From Chromatiales bacterium (GTDB lineage: Bacteria; Pseudomonadota; Gammaproteobacteria; JAGRCI01), in the NCBI GenBank assembly GCA_020445565.1, contig JAGRGI010000118.1, forward strand, positions 1-55,528: DNA of 55,528 nt. Reading direction: 5' to 3'. Position numbers and translations under genes: made by a program. Shown one piece after another: positions 1 through 8,286 of the stretch (its first letter is position 1; each line of letters begins with the position of its first letter). A model generated the notes under the pieces. It was given only the letters and a program-made list of their open reading frames with translations, did no database searches and had not been told where the DNA came from.

Positions 1-3
1 GGC

Positions 4-33
4 TTGCGAAGGAACGCCTGCTCCGGGTATATT
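4..33 (+). promoter_or_regulatory. probable sigma-70 promoter of tRNA-Val
   Basis: A TTGCGA box (4-9) and a TATATT box (28-33) are 18 nt apart. They are followed by a GC-rich stretch (CCGCG) just before the tRNA at 51, the arrangement typical of stable-RNA promoters under stringent control. Transcription would start near 40. Inferred from sequence only. Confidence 0.5.
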
Positions 34-50
34 CCGCGACCTGCGTTTGC

Positions 51-127
51 AGGCGCGTAGCTCAGTTGGTTAGAGCACCACCTTGACATGGTGGGGGTCG
101 TTGGTTCGAGTCCAATCGCGCCTACCA
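51..127 (+). tRNA. tRNA-Val (anticodon GAC)
   Basis: A complete cloverleaf can be folded. The acceptor stem AGGCGCG (51-57) pairs with CGCGCCU (117-123). The D stem is GCUC/GAGC. The anticodon stem CCACC (78-82) pairs with GGUGG (90-94) around the loop UUGACAU, so the anticodon is GAC (85-87) for valine. The T stem GUUGG/CCAAU encloses UUCGAGU. The CCA end (125-127) is encoded. No other tRNA is adjacent, so it appears to be a single-gene transcript. Confidence 0.97.
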
Positions 128-153
128 GTTTTCTGCCATTGATGTGGCGCATG

Positions 154-187
154 ACATGCCCGGCCTGTAGCCGGGCATGTTGTTTTG
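154..187 (+). terminator. intrinsic terminator after tRNA-Val
   Basis: An 11-bp perfect stem, ACATGCCCGGC (154-164) with GCCGGGCATGT (170-180), closes a CTGTA loop and is followed by TGTTTTG. It lies 27 nt past the tRNA CCA end and should end the tRNA transcript. Confidence 0.85.
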
Positions 188-548
188 CGCAGCCGCATAC
201 CCGCTCTCCAGATCAGCGCCCCTATCGATCCTAAGCAGATGTGTCCAAAGCAAAGCGCGGACATGCCGTGCTCCCATCTCTGCTTCACCATGGATTTGCC
301 ATTCCTTGTTGGCGCTGGGTGGCGCTGGTTGATAAAACCCACCGCGATCCATGGAATCGATCAAACGCATTCAGCCGGATTAGGCAATCTTATTATCTAT
401 TTAAGTAGCTGTTTTATAAAACAATATCTCGCAATTTCGCGGCGCGCCCGAACAGCCTGCGTGGCTTTAATCCGGCGTCACTCCGAGGTATGATGCCCAA
501 CCGCTTGATCGAGGACAAAAGGCAACCCCTCGCCAGGAGTGTCAGCCA
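188..548. other. intergenic region between tRNA-Val and the gtr-like cassette
   Basis: No convincing gene is seen; an open frame at 185-493 has no ribosome binding site and no family resemblance. The stretch 384-430 is markedly AT-rich against GC-rich surroundings and holds a perfect 14-bp palindrome, TGTTTTATAAAACA, at 410-423. It probably contains the promoter of the glycosyltransferase operon, and the palindrome could be an operator or part of a -10 region. I could not assign -35/-10 boxes with confidence. Confidence 0.4.
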
Positions 549-1481
549 GTGCTTACTTTAGACATCGTCGTACCCTGCTACAACGAAGAGGAGGTGCTCG
601 GCGAAACGGTGCGCAGATTAACGGCAGTCTGCCGCGATCTGGTCGACAAAGGAAAAATTGCCTCCGAAAGTCGTATTTATCTGGTCGATGACGGCAGCCG
701 AGATCGCACCTGGGAACTGATCGAGGGATTTTGTCAGTCCGATCTGCCGGTCCGCGGTATCAAACTGGCCCGCAACTACGGGCACCAGCGGGCGGTTTTC
801 GCTGGGTTGATGACCGCCCAGGGGGATGCCGTCATCAGCATCGATGCCGATTTGCAGGACGACCTCGACGCCATAGAAAAAATGGTGGACGCCCACGTCG
901 AAGGGTATGACGTGGTCTACGGCGTTCGCGACGACCGCAGTAGCGATACCTTTTTCAAGCGATTCTCTGCGGAGAGCTACTATCGATTGCTTAATGCGAT
1001 GGGGGTGGAAACGGTTTTCAATCATGCAGATTATCGCTTGATGAGCCGTGCTGCGCTAAGCAATCTGGGGCAGTTTCAGGAGACCAACCTGTTTCTTCGT
1101 GGAATGGTTCCCCTGGTGGGGTTGCCGAGCACCACTGTCAGCTATGCACGCAGCGAACGTTTCGCTGGCGAGTCCAAATATCCGCTGGGTAAAATGATCG
1201 CTCTGGCGCTGGAAGGCGTCAGCTCCTTCTCCGCGGTCCCGCTACGCTTGATCTTTCTGGTCGGTATAGCCTTATTCGTGCTGAGTACCGGCCTCGGAAT
1301 CTGGGGACTGTATGTGGCCTTTTCGGGGGCAAGTGTACCCGGCTGGGCTTCCACTGTCGTACCCATCTACTTCCTGGGGTCTATTTTGCTGCTCAGCATC
1401 GGCGTCATCGGCGAATACCTTGGAAAGATCTACATCGAAGTGAAGCGTCGTCCTCGGTATTTGGTTGAAAAGGTGTTGTGA
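549..1481 (+). CDS. polyprenyl-phosphate glycosyltransferase, GtrB-like (GT2)
   Basis: A 310-residue family 2 glycosyltransferase of the DPM1/GtrB type. It would transfer a sugar from a nucleotide donor to undecaprenyl phosphate on the inner face of the cytoplasmic membrane. The GT-A fold opens with IVVPCYNEEE (residues 6-15). The DDGSRDRTW nucleotide-binding motif is near 47-55, and the metal-binding DAD (99-101) sits in DADLQDD. Two hydrophobic segments near 230-255 and 270-295 are the usual C-terminal anchors. It starts at GTG with AGGAG (535-539) upstream. It heads a cassette with a GtrA flippase and two polytopic proteins, the arrangement used to glycosylate O antigen or other surface polymers. 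The sugar cannot be told from sequence. Confidence 0.9.
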   Translation: MLTLDIVVPCYNEEEVLGETVRRLTAVCRDLVDKGKIASESRIYLVDDGSRDRTWELIEGFCQSDLPVRGIKLARNYGHQRAVFAGLMTAQGDAVISIDADLQDDLDAIEKMVDAHVEGYDVVYGVRDDRSSDTFFKRFSAESYYRLLNAMGVETVFNHADYRLMSRAALSNLGQFQETNLFLRGMVPLVGLPSTTVSYARSERFAGESKYPLGKMIALALEGVSSFSAVPLRLIFLVGIALFVLSTGLGIWGLYVAFSGASVPGWASTVVPIYFLGSILLLSIGVIGEYLGKIYIEVKRRPRYLVEKVL

Positions 1482-1486
1482 GCACA

Positions 1487-1600
1487 ATGCCGAAAACGTT
1501 TGCCAACCGGCAGGCAACGAATGTCTTTCCAGGTCGCAGTAGTTTTGGCCGGATCTCAAAAACGACAATGCCAAGCTATCGGTCCGACTGGTTTTCATGA
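1487..1600 (+). CDS. possible 37-residue coupling ORF between gtrB-like and gtrA-like genes
   Basis: An ATG-initiated frame begins 5 nt after the GtrB-like stop and runs 37 codons. Its TGA (1598-1600) overlaps the ATG of the GtrA-like gene (1597-1599) as ATGA. It is basic and unrelated to anything I recognise. AAGGTG (1470-1475) lies upstream at long spacing. The GtrA-like gene has no obvious ribosome binding site of its own, so this mini-ORF may serve only to carry ribosomes to gtrA by translational coupling. It could equally be chance. Confidence 0.25.
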   Translation: MPKTFANRQATNVFPGRSSFGRISKTTMPSYRSDWFS

Positions 1601-2001
1601 ACGGTTCCTTGCGTGACGTGCTTGCCCGGCTGCAAAAGCCCGGGAAATTTGCCATCGTCGGGGTAATCAACACCTCGGTTGATTTCGGGATCTACCTGGC
1701 GCTGGTATACCTCGCCCATTGGGAGCCGCCTGTGGCAAATGTCGTCTCGTATTCGACGGGAATCGTCGTCAGCTTTCTGTTGAATCGAAACTGGACATTT
1801 TCGTCTGGAGATTATCGCCTGAGCGCCTTAAGCCAATTTCTGCGGTTCGTTCCCTTGAACTTGGTCGGGTTGGCGATATCGACGCTGATCATTCTGGCTC
1901 TGCTTGGCACTATTGGCCCTGCGATGGCGAAGATCGTTGCCGTATTTGGGACATTTCTGTGGGGCTATTTTTCGAGCCACAAGTGGGTCTTCAGTAAATG
2001 A
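1597..2001 (+). CDS. GtrA-like membrane flippase
   Basis: A 134-residue GtrA family (PF04138) protein with four predicted membrane helices (about 18-38, 44-64, 80-103, 108-128). It has the family hallmark RNWTFSS (near 69-75) at the end of helix 2 and a similar HKWVFSK at the C-terminus. GtrA proteins are thought to flip undecaprenyl-phosphate-linked sugars to the periplasm. It follows its GtrB partner by 115 nt and overlaps the next gene by 4 nt (ATGA), so the three are probably one transcript. No clear Shine-Dalgarno precedes the ATG, which may make translation depend on upstream coupling. Confidence 0.88.
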   Translation: MNGSLRDVLARLQKPGKFAIVGVINTSVDFGIYLALVYLAHWEPPVANVVSYSTGIVVSFLLNRNWTFSSGDYRLSALSQFLRFVPLNLVGLAISTLIILALLGTIGPAMAKIVAVFGTFLWGYFSSHKWVFSK

Positions 2002-3611
2002 GCGCAGCACACCCTCCGGCAAAGTCACTACACGATTTCCTTTCGATCCTTGTATTGATTGCCTGCTGCATAGTGGTCTTTCTGCTTGCGCCGAAGCATG
2101 GCTTGTTCAGTTGGAGCGAGGCGCCGAGAAACGCACTCAACGGTGCTTTTGTGATGGACCTACTGGTAGAGCACCCGTTTGGCGATCCGAAGGGTTGGGC
2201 GTACGAGTATTACTATCAATACCCTGCGCTTACCATTCTTTTCTACCCGCCCATGCTGTATGCCGTTTTATCGGTATTTTACTTGTTGTTTGGCGTTAGC
2301 CATGCGGTGGCGGTTGCCTGCATCGTCTCGTTTTTGGCGGCTTTTGCCATCGGAATCTATTCCATTGTACGCAGAGTGGCTGAGCCTGGGGTCGCAGCCG
2401 CAGCTGCGCTTTTCGCCATCTCCTCATACGAGATCTATGTTTGGGGCCAGCAGGTGATGCTTGAGGTTCCCATGCTGGCATTTCTGGTCTGGGGTACCTA
2501 TTTTTTGCTCCAGTACGGTTCCAGTGATCGGACGCGCGACCTGGGTATTTCCGCCTTGCTTTTTCTTTGTGCTCTTTACACAAAGCAGACGGCGGCAATC
2601 CCGCTGCTTGGCATTGTGGTCGGCTTTGTGTGGCATGAGGGTTTTGGCGTTTTTCGCAGACGGCCGATTTACCTCGTTGCCGCTCTAGTGGCGATTGCTT
2701 TGATTCCTCTGGTTTATCTGCAGCTGACCTTCGGCAGCTTCAACATCACCTCCGTTGTCGATAGATCGGATGTGGCTGTGAACCGCGCGAGTCTGGAAGG
2801 GATTGGCTGGTATGCGGTACGCCTGCCGGAGATGACCAATCCGCTCATTGCGGTGGGGGCGGCGATGCTGCTGGCGCTTGTCGCCATTGTCAGGACGCGT
2901 CGAATAAGCAGTGCCGAATCGAAGATGCTGCTGGCGTGGTTTGTCTTGAGTTACCTTGCCCTTACCTTGATCGACCTGAAAGAGACCCGCCACGGTATAT
3001 TCCTGATTCCACCTGTTGCAATAGCGGCCGCGTTGTTATTTGCCCAACTGCCGCGTGCCTGGGGGGGCGGGGTCGCCATGTCTGCGGGATTGGCATCGTT
3101 CGCCTGGATCGCGTGGGCGCAACCGACTCCCTGGGTCAGCGGGTATCATGAAGCTGCCGAAAAGGTTGTGGCAATTGCCCCCAGGGAATCGCGGATACTT
3201 TTTCTGGGCAATAGGGATGGTTCCTTTATTTTCAATGTGCGCCAATTGGACCGCGAGAAGTCCTTGTCGATCATCCGCGCGGACAAGCTGTTTCTGGATA
3301 TTTCGATCATGCCGGAGCATGGATTGAATCCGCGAGCGATGGGGGAGGCGGAAATGAAGCGCCTGTTTCATGACTTGGGGATCAGTTACGTCGTCGCGGT
3401 GCCGGACATTTGGACTGAGACCGCCGTGATTCGAACCTTTTATCGTTTGCTGGCATCGGATCAGTTTGAGCGCGTCGATAGCATACCTGTGGCCGGAAGA
3501 GCCAACGAAAAGCGCCTGGACATCTACCGAAACACGGGCGAAATAAAAAGTCCTCCCGACAAGTTCACCATGAAATTGTCGGGAGTCGGTGTACAGTTGA
3601 AAGGCAACTAG
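1998..3611 (+). CDS. GT-C type membrane glycosyltransferase (GT39/ArnT-like)
   Basis: A 537-residue polytopic protein with about 11-12 hydrophobic helices in the first 380 residues and a soluble periplasmic domain of about 150 residues after that. The first periplasmic loop carries an acidic motif, SEAPRNA (near 39-45), in the place of the catalytic Asp/Glu of GT-C enzymes such as ArnT. It follows GtrA with a 4-nt overlap, so it is the likely GtrC-type enzyme that moves the flipped, lipid-linked sugar onto its acceptor in the periplasm. The acceptor (LPS, EPS or protein) is unknown. Family assignment is by topology and motif. Confidence 0.75.
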   Translation: MSAAHPPAKSLHDFLSILVLIACCIVVFLLAPKHGLFSWSEAPRNALNGAFVMDLLVEHPFGDPKGWAYEYYYQYPALTILFYPPMLYAVLSVFYLLFGVSHAVAVACIVSFLAAFAIGIYSIVRRVAEPGVAAAAALFAISSYEIYVWGQQVMLEVPMLAFLVWGTYFLLQYGSSDRTRDLGISALLFLCALYTKQTAAIPLLGIVVGFVWHEGFGVFRRRPIYLVAALVAIALIPLVYLQLTFGSFNITSVVDRSDVAVNRASLEGIGWYAVRLPEMTNPLIAVGAAMLLALVAIVRTRRISSAESKMLLAWFVLSYLALTLIDLKETRHGIFLIPPVAIAAALLFAQLPRAWGGGVAMSAGLASFAWIAWAQPTPWVSGYHEAAEKVVAIAPRESRILFLGNRDGSFIFNVRQLDREKSLSIIRADKLFLDISIMPEHGLNPRAMGEAEMKRLFHDLGISYVVAVPDIWTETAVIRTFYRLLASDQFERVDSIPVAGRANEKRLDIYRNTGEIKSPPDKFTMKLSGVGVQLKGN

Positions 3612-3615
3612 AATA

Positions 3616-5250
3616 ATGAAGGCAGAAACGAGACCTTTATTCGCTTACCTGTCGATTGTTGCGGTTGCTTATGTCTTCCTGATCATCGACGCAATTAATG
3701 CGCATTTTGCGTTTGCGTATTTGTTTTCCGATGCCTGGGAACATGCGGGTGCGCTGAATGCGCTGATGGAATCGCCATTTGATCCGCGCGCGCCCCACGT
3801 GGTTGCCGATGCGTCGTCGGCCCGCTTCATGCCTGCCTACGTGTTGGCGGCGCTCGTCGGCAGGCTGGTTGGAGCCGAATCCACCAGCCTCCTGATTGGC
3901 ATTGGGTTCGTCAATACGGCTGTGTTCTTTCTGGGTGTCTACCTTTTCAGTCGCGAGTACTTCCGCTGGAAGTGGGCGCCGCATGTCGTTGCGCTCTGCC
4001 TGCTTGGCGCGTGGGGAAAAGGTTTCGTCTGGAGCAACGCAACCACGCTCGGCGCGCTTCCCATGGTTGCAGGCTTCCCATCGCATTTGGCGTTGGGGGT
4101 TGGGTTTATATCCTGGTGGATAGGTCTGCGATTGCTGAGAAAGCCGCAGGACGAGAAGATTGCCCTGTTGACTGGCGGTTTGATGCTGATTTTGGCCTTC
4201 GCCTTGCTGACGCACGTGTTGACCGCTGTCGTCACTACAGCGGGATTATTCTTGATCGCAGTGTTCGAGAGGCAGGTAATCTTTTCCCGTCGGGTTGCGG
4301 TAATTCTTGCAATTCCTGTTGGCGTGCTTTTGATGGAGATGTGGCCCTACTACTCTACCCTGAACTTTCTGATCCCCGCCGCAGAGAAGATGATCGAAAC
4401 CGAGTCAGTTTCGGAGCCTACCCCTGCTGCTCAATCTCAGAACGTCGATGCGCGCGAGCCGGGCGACACCGCGGAAGAAGCCAAGGATGTGCACCCATTC
4501 TACCGGCCTGTGGAGTTCTTGACGTCATATGGTATCGGTGTCTTGGGATTCCTGCTCGCCGCCTGGTATTTGATAAAGCTCCGTCATCTGGCGCTTGTGT
4601 TTAGCCTGTTTGGGTTGTTGGGCATTTTTTTGGTGAACATCTTTTGGAGCGTGCCGCTTGGGCATCGCACTTTGCTGTTCGCCGGCGTATTTGCCCATCT
4701 CCTGTTGAGTGCCTTCCTCATTGAAGCACTCAGGGGGATGCGTTTTTCCGAGGCGCGGGAATTTTTTGTACGAAGCAATCCGGCTAAAGGTGTGGTGATG
4801 GTGTTGGTCGGGGTTTCCGTGATTGCCAACGTCGCGTTTGCGGCATATCGATTGCGCTCGACAGCCGAAGTGGATGGGGCTTCGGGTATTTATACCCGGG
4901 CGAAGTGGGAAGTTTCTTACCGTGAGATTTCCGCCAAACTTGCTCCGGACTCTATCGTCATGGCGGCTCGTCCGATAGCGTGGCCTCTGCCGGCTTTCAA
5001 AGGGCGCATCATATCGTCTCTGCACGGAAATCCTTTCGTTCCCGATCCGAGAGCCAGAGAGTCCGCCGTCAAACGCTTTTTCAATTATTCTGCCAGCGAG
5101 GCCGAGCGCGATAAAATCTTGAATACGTGGTCGGCATCGCATCTGTTGCTCTTTCGTGGGCCGGAATTCCTTCGCCGCTACGCTGAAGTTCGCGGCAAAT
5201 TGGTTGCGCAAAGCGGTCCATTTGCGCTCTATGAGTTGGATGATCGCTAG
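3616..5250 (+). CDS. polytopic membrane protein, possible second GT-C glycosyltransferase
   Basis: A 544-residue membrane protein with about 10-12 hydrophobic segments. It has an acidic first periplasmic loop (SDAWEHAG near 38-45), a charged insert rich in Glu/Ala/Pro (about 262-295), and a C-terminal soluble part of about 130 residues. It starts 4 nt after the preceding gene and shares its layout (multi-helix core plus short periplasmic tail), which suggests a second GT-C enzyme or a distant duplicate. I do not recognise a named family. It is the last gene before a strong hairpin at 5268-5304. Confidence 0.6.
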   Translation: MKAETRPLFAYLSIVAVAYVFLIIDAINAHFAFAYLFSDAWEHAGALNALMESPFDPRAPHVVADASSARFMPAYVLAALVGRLVGAESTSLLIGIGFVNTAVFFLGVYLFSREYFRWKWAPHVVALCLLGAWGKGFVWSNATTLGALPMVAGFPSHLALGVGFISWWIGLRLLRKPQDEKIALLTGGLMLILAFALLTHVLTAVVTTAGLFLIAVFERQVIFSRRVAVILAIPVGVLLMEMWPYYSTLNFLIPAAEKMIETESVSEPTPAAQSQNVDAREPGDTAEEAKDVHPFYRPVEFLTSYGIGVLGFLLAAWYLIKLRHLALVFSLFGLLGIFLVNIFWSVPLGHRTLLFAGVFAHLLLSAFLIEALRGMRFSEAREFFVRSNPAKGVVMVLVGVSVIANVAFAAYRLRSTAEVDGASGIYTRAKWEVSYREISAKLAPDSIVMAARPIAWPLPAFKGRIISSLHGNPFVPDPRARESAVKRFFNYSASEAERDKILNTWSASHLLLFRGPEFLRRYAEVRGKLVAQSGPFALYELDDR

Positions 5251-5267
5251 ATCGGTATTCGGAGCGC

Positions 5268-5304
5268 CAACCAAGAGCCCGGTCATGAGCCGGGCTCTTG
5301 GTTG
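5268..5304. terminator. bidirectional terminator hairpin between convergent genes
   Basis: A perfect 15-bp stem, CAACCAAGAGCCCGG (5268-5282) and its complement (5290-5304), with a 7-nt loop. It lies between the converging gtr-like operon and the chemoreceptor gene and can fold in both transcripts. No long U tract follows on either strand, so termination efficiency is uncertain. Confidence 0.7.
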
Positions 5305-5339
5305 AGGTGTACGGGAAAAGCCGTCTTTGATTGAGCGTT

Positions 5340-8126
5340 TCAGGCTGCCTGGAAGTAGTCCACCAGGCGTTTCATCTCCTGTGCGTTCTCGCTGACGGTC
5401 TGGGAGGCGGCGGTAGTCTCCTGCGCCAGGGCGGCATTCTGCTGTGTCATGGTATCCATCTGCGAGACGGCCTGATTGACCTGGTCGATACCCGCGGTTT
5501 GCTGGGCACTGGCGGAGGCGATCTCGGCAATGATGTCCCCGACCTTCTTTACGCTGGCGACGATGTCTGCCAAGGTTTGGCCGGATTCGTTTACCATCTC
5601 CGAGCCCACCCTCACCTTGTGGCCGGAATCCTGAATCAGTTCCTTGATCTCTTTGGCGGCATTGGCACTGCGGCCGGCGAGGTTGCGGACCTCTGTGGCT
5701 ACCACGGCGAAACCACGTCCCTGTTCACCGGCCCTGGCGGCCTCTACCGAGGCGTTGAGGGCCAGCAGATTGGTCTGGAAGGCTATTTCGTCGATCATGC
5801 CGACAATCTCGGCAATCCTTGAGGACGATTGGGAAATTTTCTGCATGGCATCGATCGCCTGCGAGACCACGCTTTGGCCGCGTTCGGCGGTCTGTCGGGC
5901 GCTGGCGGCGAGTTGATTGGCTTGCTGCGCGTTGTCGGCGGTGTTGCGCACCGTGGCGGTCAGCTCTTCCATTGAAGAGGCGGTTTCCTCCAGGCTTGCG
6001 GCCTGCTGCTCGGTGCGACTGGACAGGTTGGCATTACCGGTGACGATTTCCTTTACAGAGGTTTCCACCTGGTTTGAAACGGCGGTGAGGTTCGCCACGA
6101 TCTCGCGCAACGTCGACAGGGTGCCGTTGACGTCCTGTTTGACGTCGTCGAACTTGCCCTCGTAGGCCGTTTGAATACTGGCGCGCAGATCACCCTCGGC
6201 GAGCTTGCTCATTGCCGTGGCAATATCGCCGAATACCCCGGAAAGCTGGTCCAGCAGGGCATTGAAGCCAATGGCCAGTTGCAGGAAGAAACCTTGTTTT
6301 CCTTTCTCCGCGAGGCGCTTGTGCAGGTCTCCCGCTCTTGCGGCCTTGACCAGGTCGTCCACTTCACGTTCTATCGCTACCTCGGTGGTGCGGTCATTCC
6401 ATTCGATCGCTGTGCCGAGGCGTCGACCGTCTTCGTCCATTACCGGATTGGCGATAATGCGCACCGTGCGGCCCCCGAGTTCGCTGTCTCGTTCTTCCTG
6501 ACGTCCCGAGGAGCCCAGGGGAGGGCGCGTATCGCCGGCCTGGGTCAGCGCGTCGAGGGAACTGCCGACGAGGGCATCCGCCGAAAAACCGGGTAGGGCG
6601 ATACGTAGTTGCTTCTCGGTGTCCCCAAGGCGACGCGTGGCAGATCGATTGGCGTAGATGATCGTGCCGGCATCGTCGGCCACCAGCACGGCGGACGAGA
6701 CATTGTCCAGGGCAACCTTGATGCGGGTGTTCTGGGCAGCCGCCGCTTCGGAATGGATGCGACGCTTCAAGTCCTTTTGCATGTGATTCAGTGCGCGTAG
6801 CAGATCGGCGGACTCGTCGTTGCCGGCGGTATCGATGGCATTGTCCAAGGAGCCCCGGGTGATGCCTTCCGCCACACCGGAAGCCTGAATAATGGGCCTG
6901 GCAATCCGTGCGCCGAACCATCCGGCAGCCAAGGCGACAACGATGACGGTTAGAGCGGATAGGCCGAGCAGGAACCAGCCCAGGCGGTCGACGTCGGCAA
7001 AGGCTTCCGTTTCGTCGAGTTCGGCCAGAATCGCCCAACTGACATCTTCAATGGCGAGGGGAGCATAGGCGGAGAGCACGGCGATTCCCCGGTAGTCGTC
7101 AAAGATCGCTACGCCCGATTGACCGTCCAGGGCGGACTGCACACCCTTGGTGTCAACGCGCTTGGAGAGAATGGTGGATGCTTCGTCGAAGCGGGAGTTG
7201 GATCGCATCAGCCTGTCGCTGCCGACCAGGTAGACCTCGCCGCTTTCCCCCATGCCCTGTTGCTGTGAAAGGACGGTGCCGATCCGATCCACTGGCATCT
7301 GAAACACCAGTACGCCGACCTTTCTCCCTTGGTAGAAGATTGGCGATGCGATAAAGGAGGCCGGTGCTTCGTAGGAGGGCGTGTAACGCGCAAAGTCCAC
7401 CAAAAAGGCGCTATCGGCGGTCTTTGCCTGGTTGGCGCGCCTGAATGCCTCGGCGAAATTGGTCTCGGCGTAGGGGCCGTCGAGCAGGCTGGTGGCGTAG
7501 TCGAGTTCCTTGAATACGGAATAAACGATATGGCCGCTGTCCGGGTCTACCAGGAAGATGTCGTAGTAGCCGAATTTTTTCAGGTAATCCCGAATGATGG
7601 GGTGGAAGCGGGAATGCAGTGAGGCATAACGGGATGTGTCGGCGGCGCTGTCCAAGGCATCCTTTTCACCGAGCGGATGGGGGTTCTGCGCGATGTAAGC
7701 GGCTTGAAGGGCCAGTACGTGGCTCTCCACGGGCATCAACTGCGTGATGGGAGCCGCCTGACCGGTGGTGGTTTGGTACTGCTTTGAGAAATCGTTTTCG
7801 TAGTAGCCTCTCAGGGAATTACCCTTGTTCGTGAGGTCTTGCCCCGTCAGGCCCAGCTCATCGGGGTAGGATTTAAATGCCTCGGCGAATCCGCTCATCG
7901 CCTCACCGATCATGGTGCTGGCGGACAGGGTGATGACCTGGTCACGGATATGCCGGAAATACAGTTCGATCTGTTGTTTTTTCGCTTCGCGAATCGAGCT
8001 GAGACGGTCGTCGCCGGATTCGTGCAAGGCATTGGCTGCGGAGAAATACGCCGCCCCTGCTGCCACCAACAGCGGGATCAAGCCGAAGGCCAATGATAGC
8101 GACGTAAGTTTTACACGAATCTTCAT
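5340..8126 (-). CDS. methyl-accepting chemotaxis protein with periplasmic sensor and PAS domain
   Basis: A 928-residue transmembrane chemoreceptor. Helix 1 (about 10-32) and helix 2 (about 383-408) bracket a 350-residue periplasmic domain that looks like a double Cache fold ([19 protein letters not shown] near 265-283). HAMP follows (about 409-460), then a PAS domain (about 470-580), a second HAMP-like linker, and the signalling hairpin. The hairpin tip is near 790 ([20 protein letters not shown]), the absolutely conserved CheA/CheW-binding stretch. No CheR-tethering pentapeptide ends the protein. It is a lone gene, convergent with the gtr-like operon, so it must work with kinases encoded elsewhere. 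The PAS domain might add redox or cytoplasmic sensing. Confidence 0.95.
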   Translation of the reverse strand: MKIRVKLTSLSLAFGLIPLLVAAGAAYFSAANALHESGDDRLSSIREAKKQQIELYFRHIRDQVITLSASTMIGEAMSGFAEAFKSYPDELGLTGQDLTNKGNSLRGYYENDFSKQYQTTTGQAAPITQLMPVESHVLALQAAYIAQNPHPLGEKDALDSAADTSRYASLHSRFHPIIRDYLKKFGYYDIFLVDPDSGHIVYSVFKELDYATSLLDGPYAETNFAEAFRRANQAKTADSAFLVDFARYTPSYEAPASFIASPIFYQGRKVGVLVFQMPVDRIGTVLSQQQGMGESGEVYLVGSDRLMRSNSRFDEASTILSKRVDTKGVQSALDGQSGVAIFDDYRGIAVLSAYAPLAIEDVSWAILAELDETEAFADVDRLGWFLLGLSALTVIVVALAAGWFGARIARPIIQASGVAEGITRGSLDNAIDTAGNDESADLLRALNHMQKDLKRRIHSEAAAAQNTRIKVALDNVSSAVLVADDAGTIIYANRSATRRLGDTEKQLRIALPGFSADALVGSSLDALTQAGDTRPPLGSSGRQEERDSELGGRTVRIIANPVMDEDGRRLGTAIEWNDRTTEVAIEREVDDLVKAARAGDLHKRLAEKGKQGFFLQLAIGFNALLDQLSGVFGDIATAMSKLAEGDLRASIQTAYEGKFDDVKQDVNGTLSTLREIVANLTAVSNQVETSVKEIVTGNANLSSRTEQQAASLEETASSMEELTATVRNTADNAQQANQLAASARQTAERGQSVVSQAIDAMQKISQSSSRIAEIVGMIDEIAFQTNLLALNASVEAARAGEQGRGFAVVATEVRNLAGRSANAAKEIKELIQDSGHKVRVGSEMVNESGQTLADIVASVKKVGDIIAEIASASAQQTAGIDQVNQAVSQMDTMTQQNAALAQETTAASQTVSENAQEMKRLVDYFQAA

Positions 8127-8286
8127 GGTGGGGGGGCCTCAACAGGACAAGGCGATGAAAGGTGGCTCCCGCAGGGAACGGGGCATCGTATCGGCTTATC
8201 GGCCGTCTTGGCGGCAACCTTGATGGCCGGCTACCTCGATCTCACTGGCAGGTCTATCATGCCTGCCAAACCCATTTGGAGTTCCT

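Noticed and set aside
185-493. Open frame of 102 codons after the tRNA gene
   Set aside because: No ribosome binding site, composition unlike a protein, overlaps the tRNA terminator region and AT-rich promoter-like DNA.
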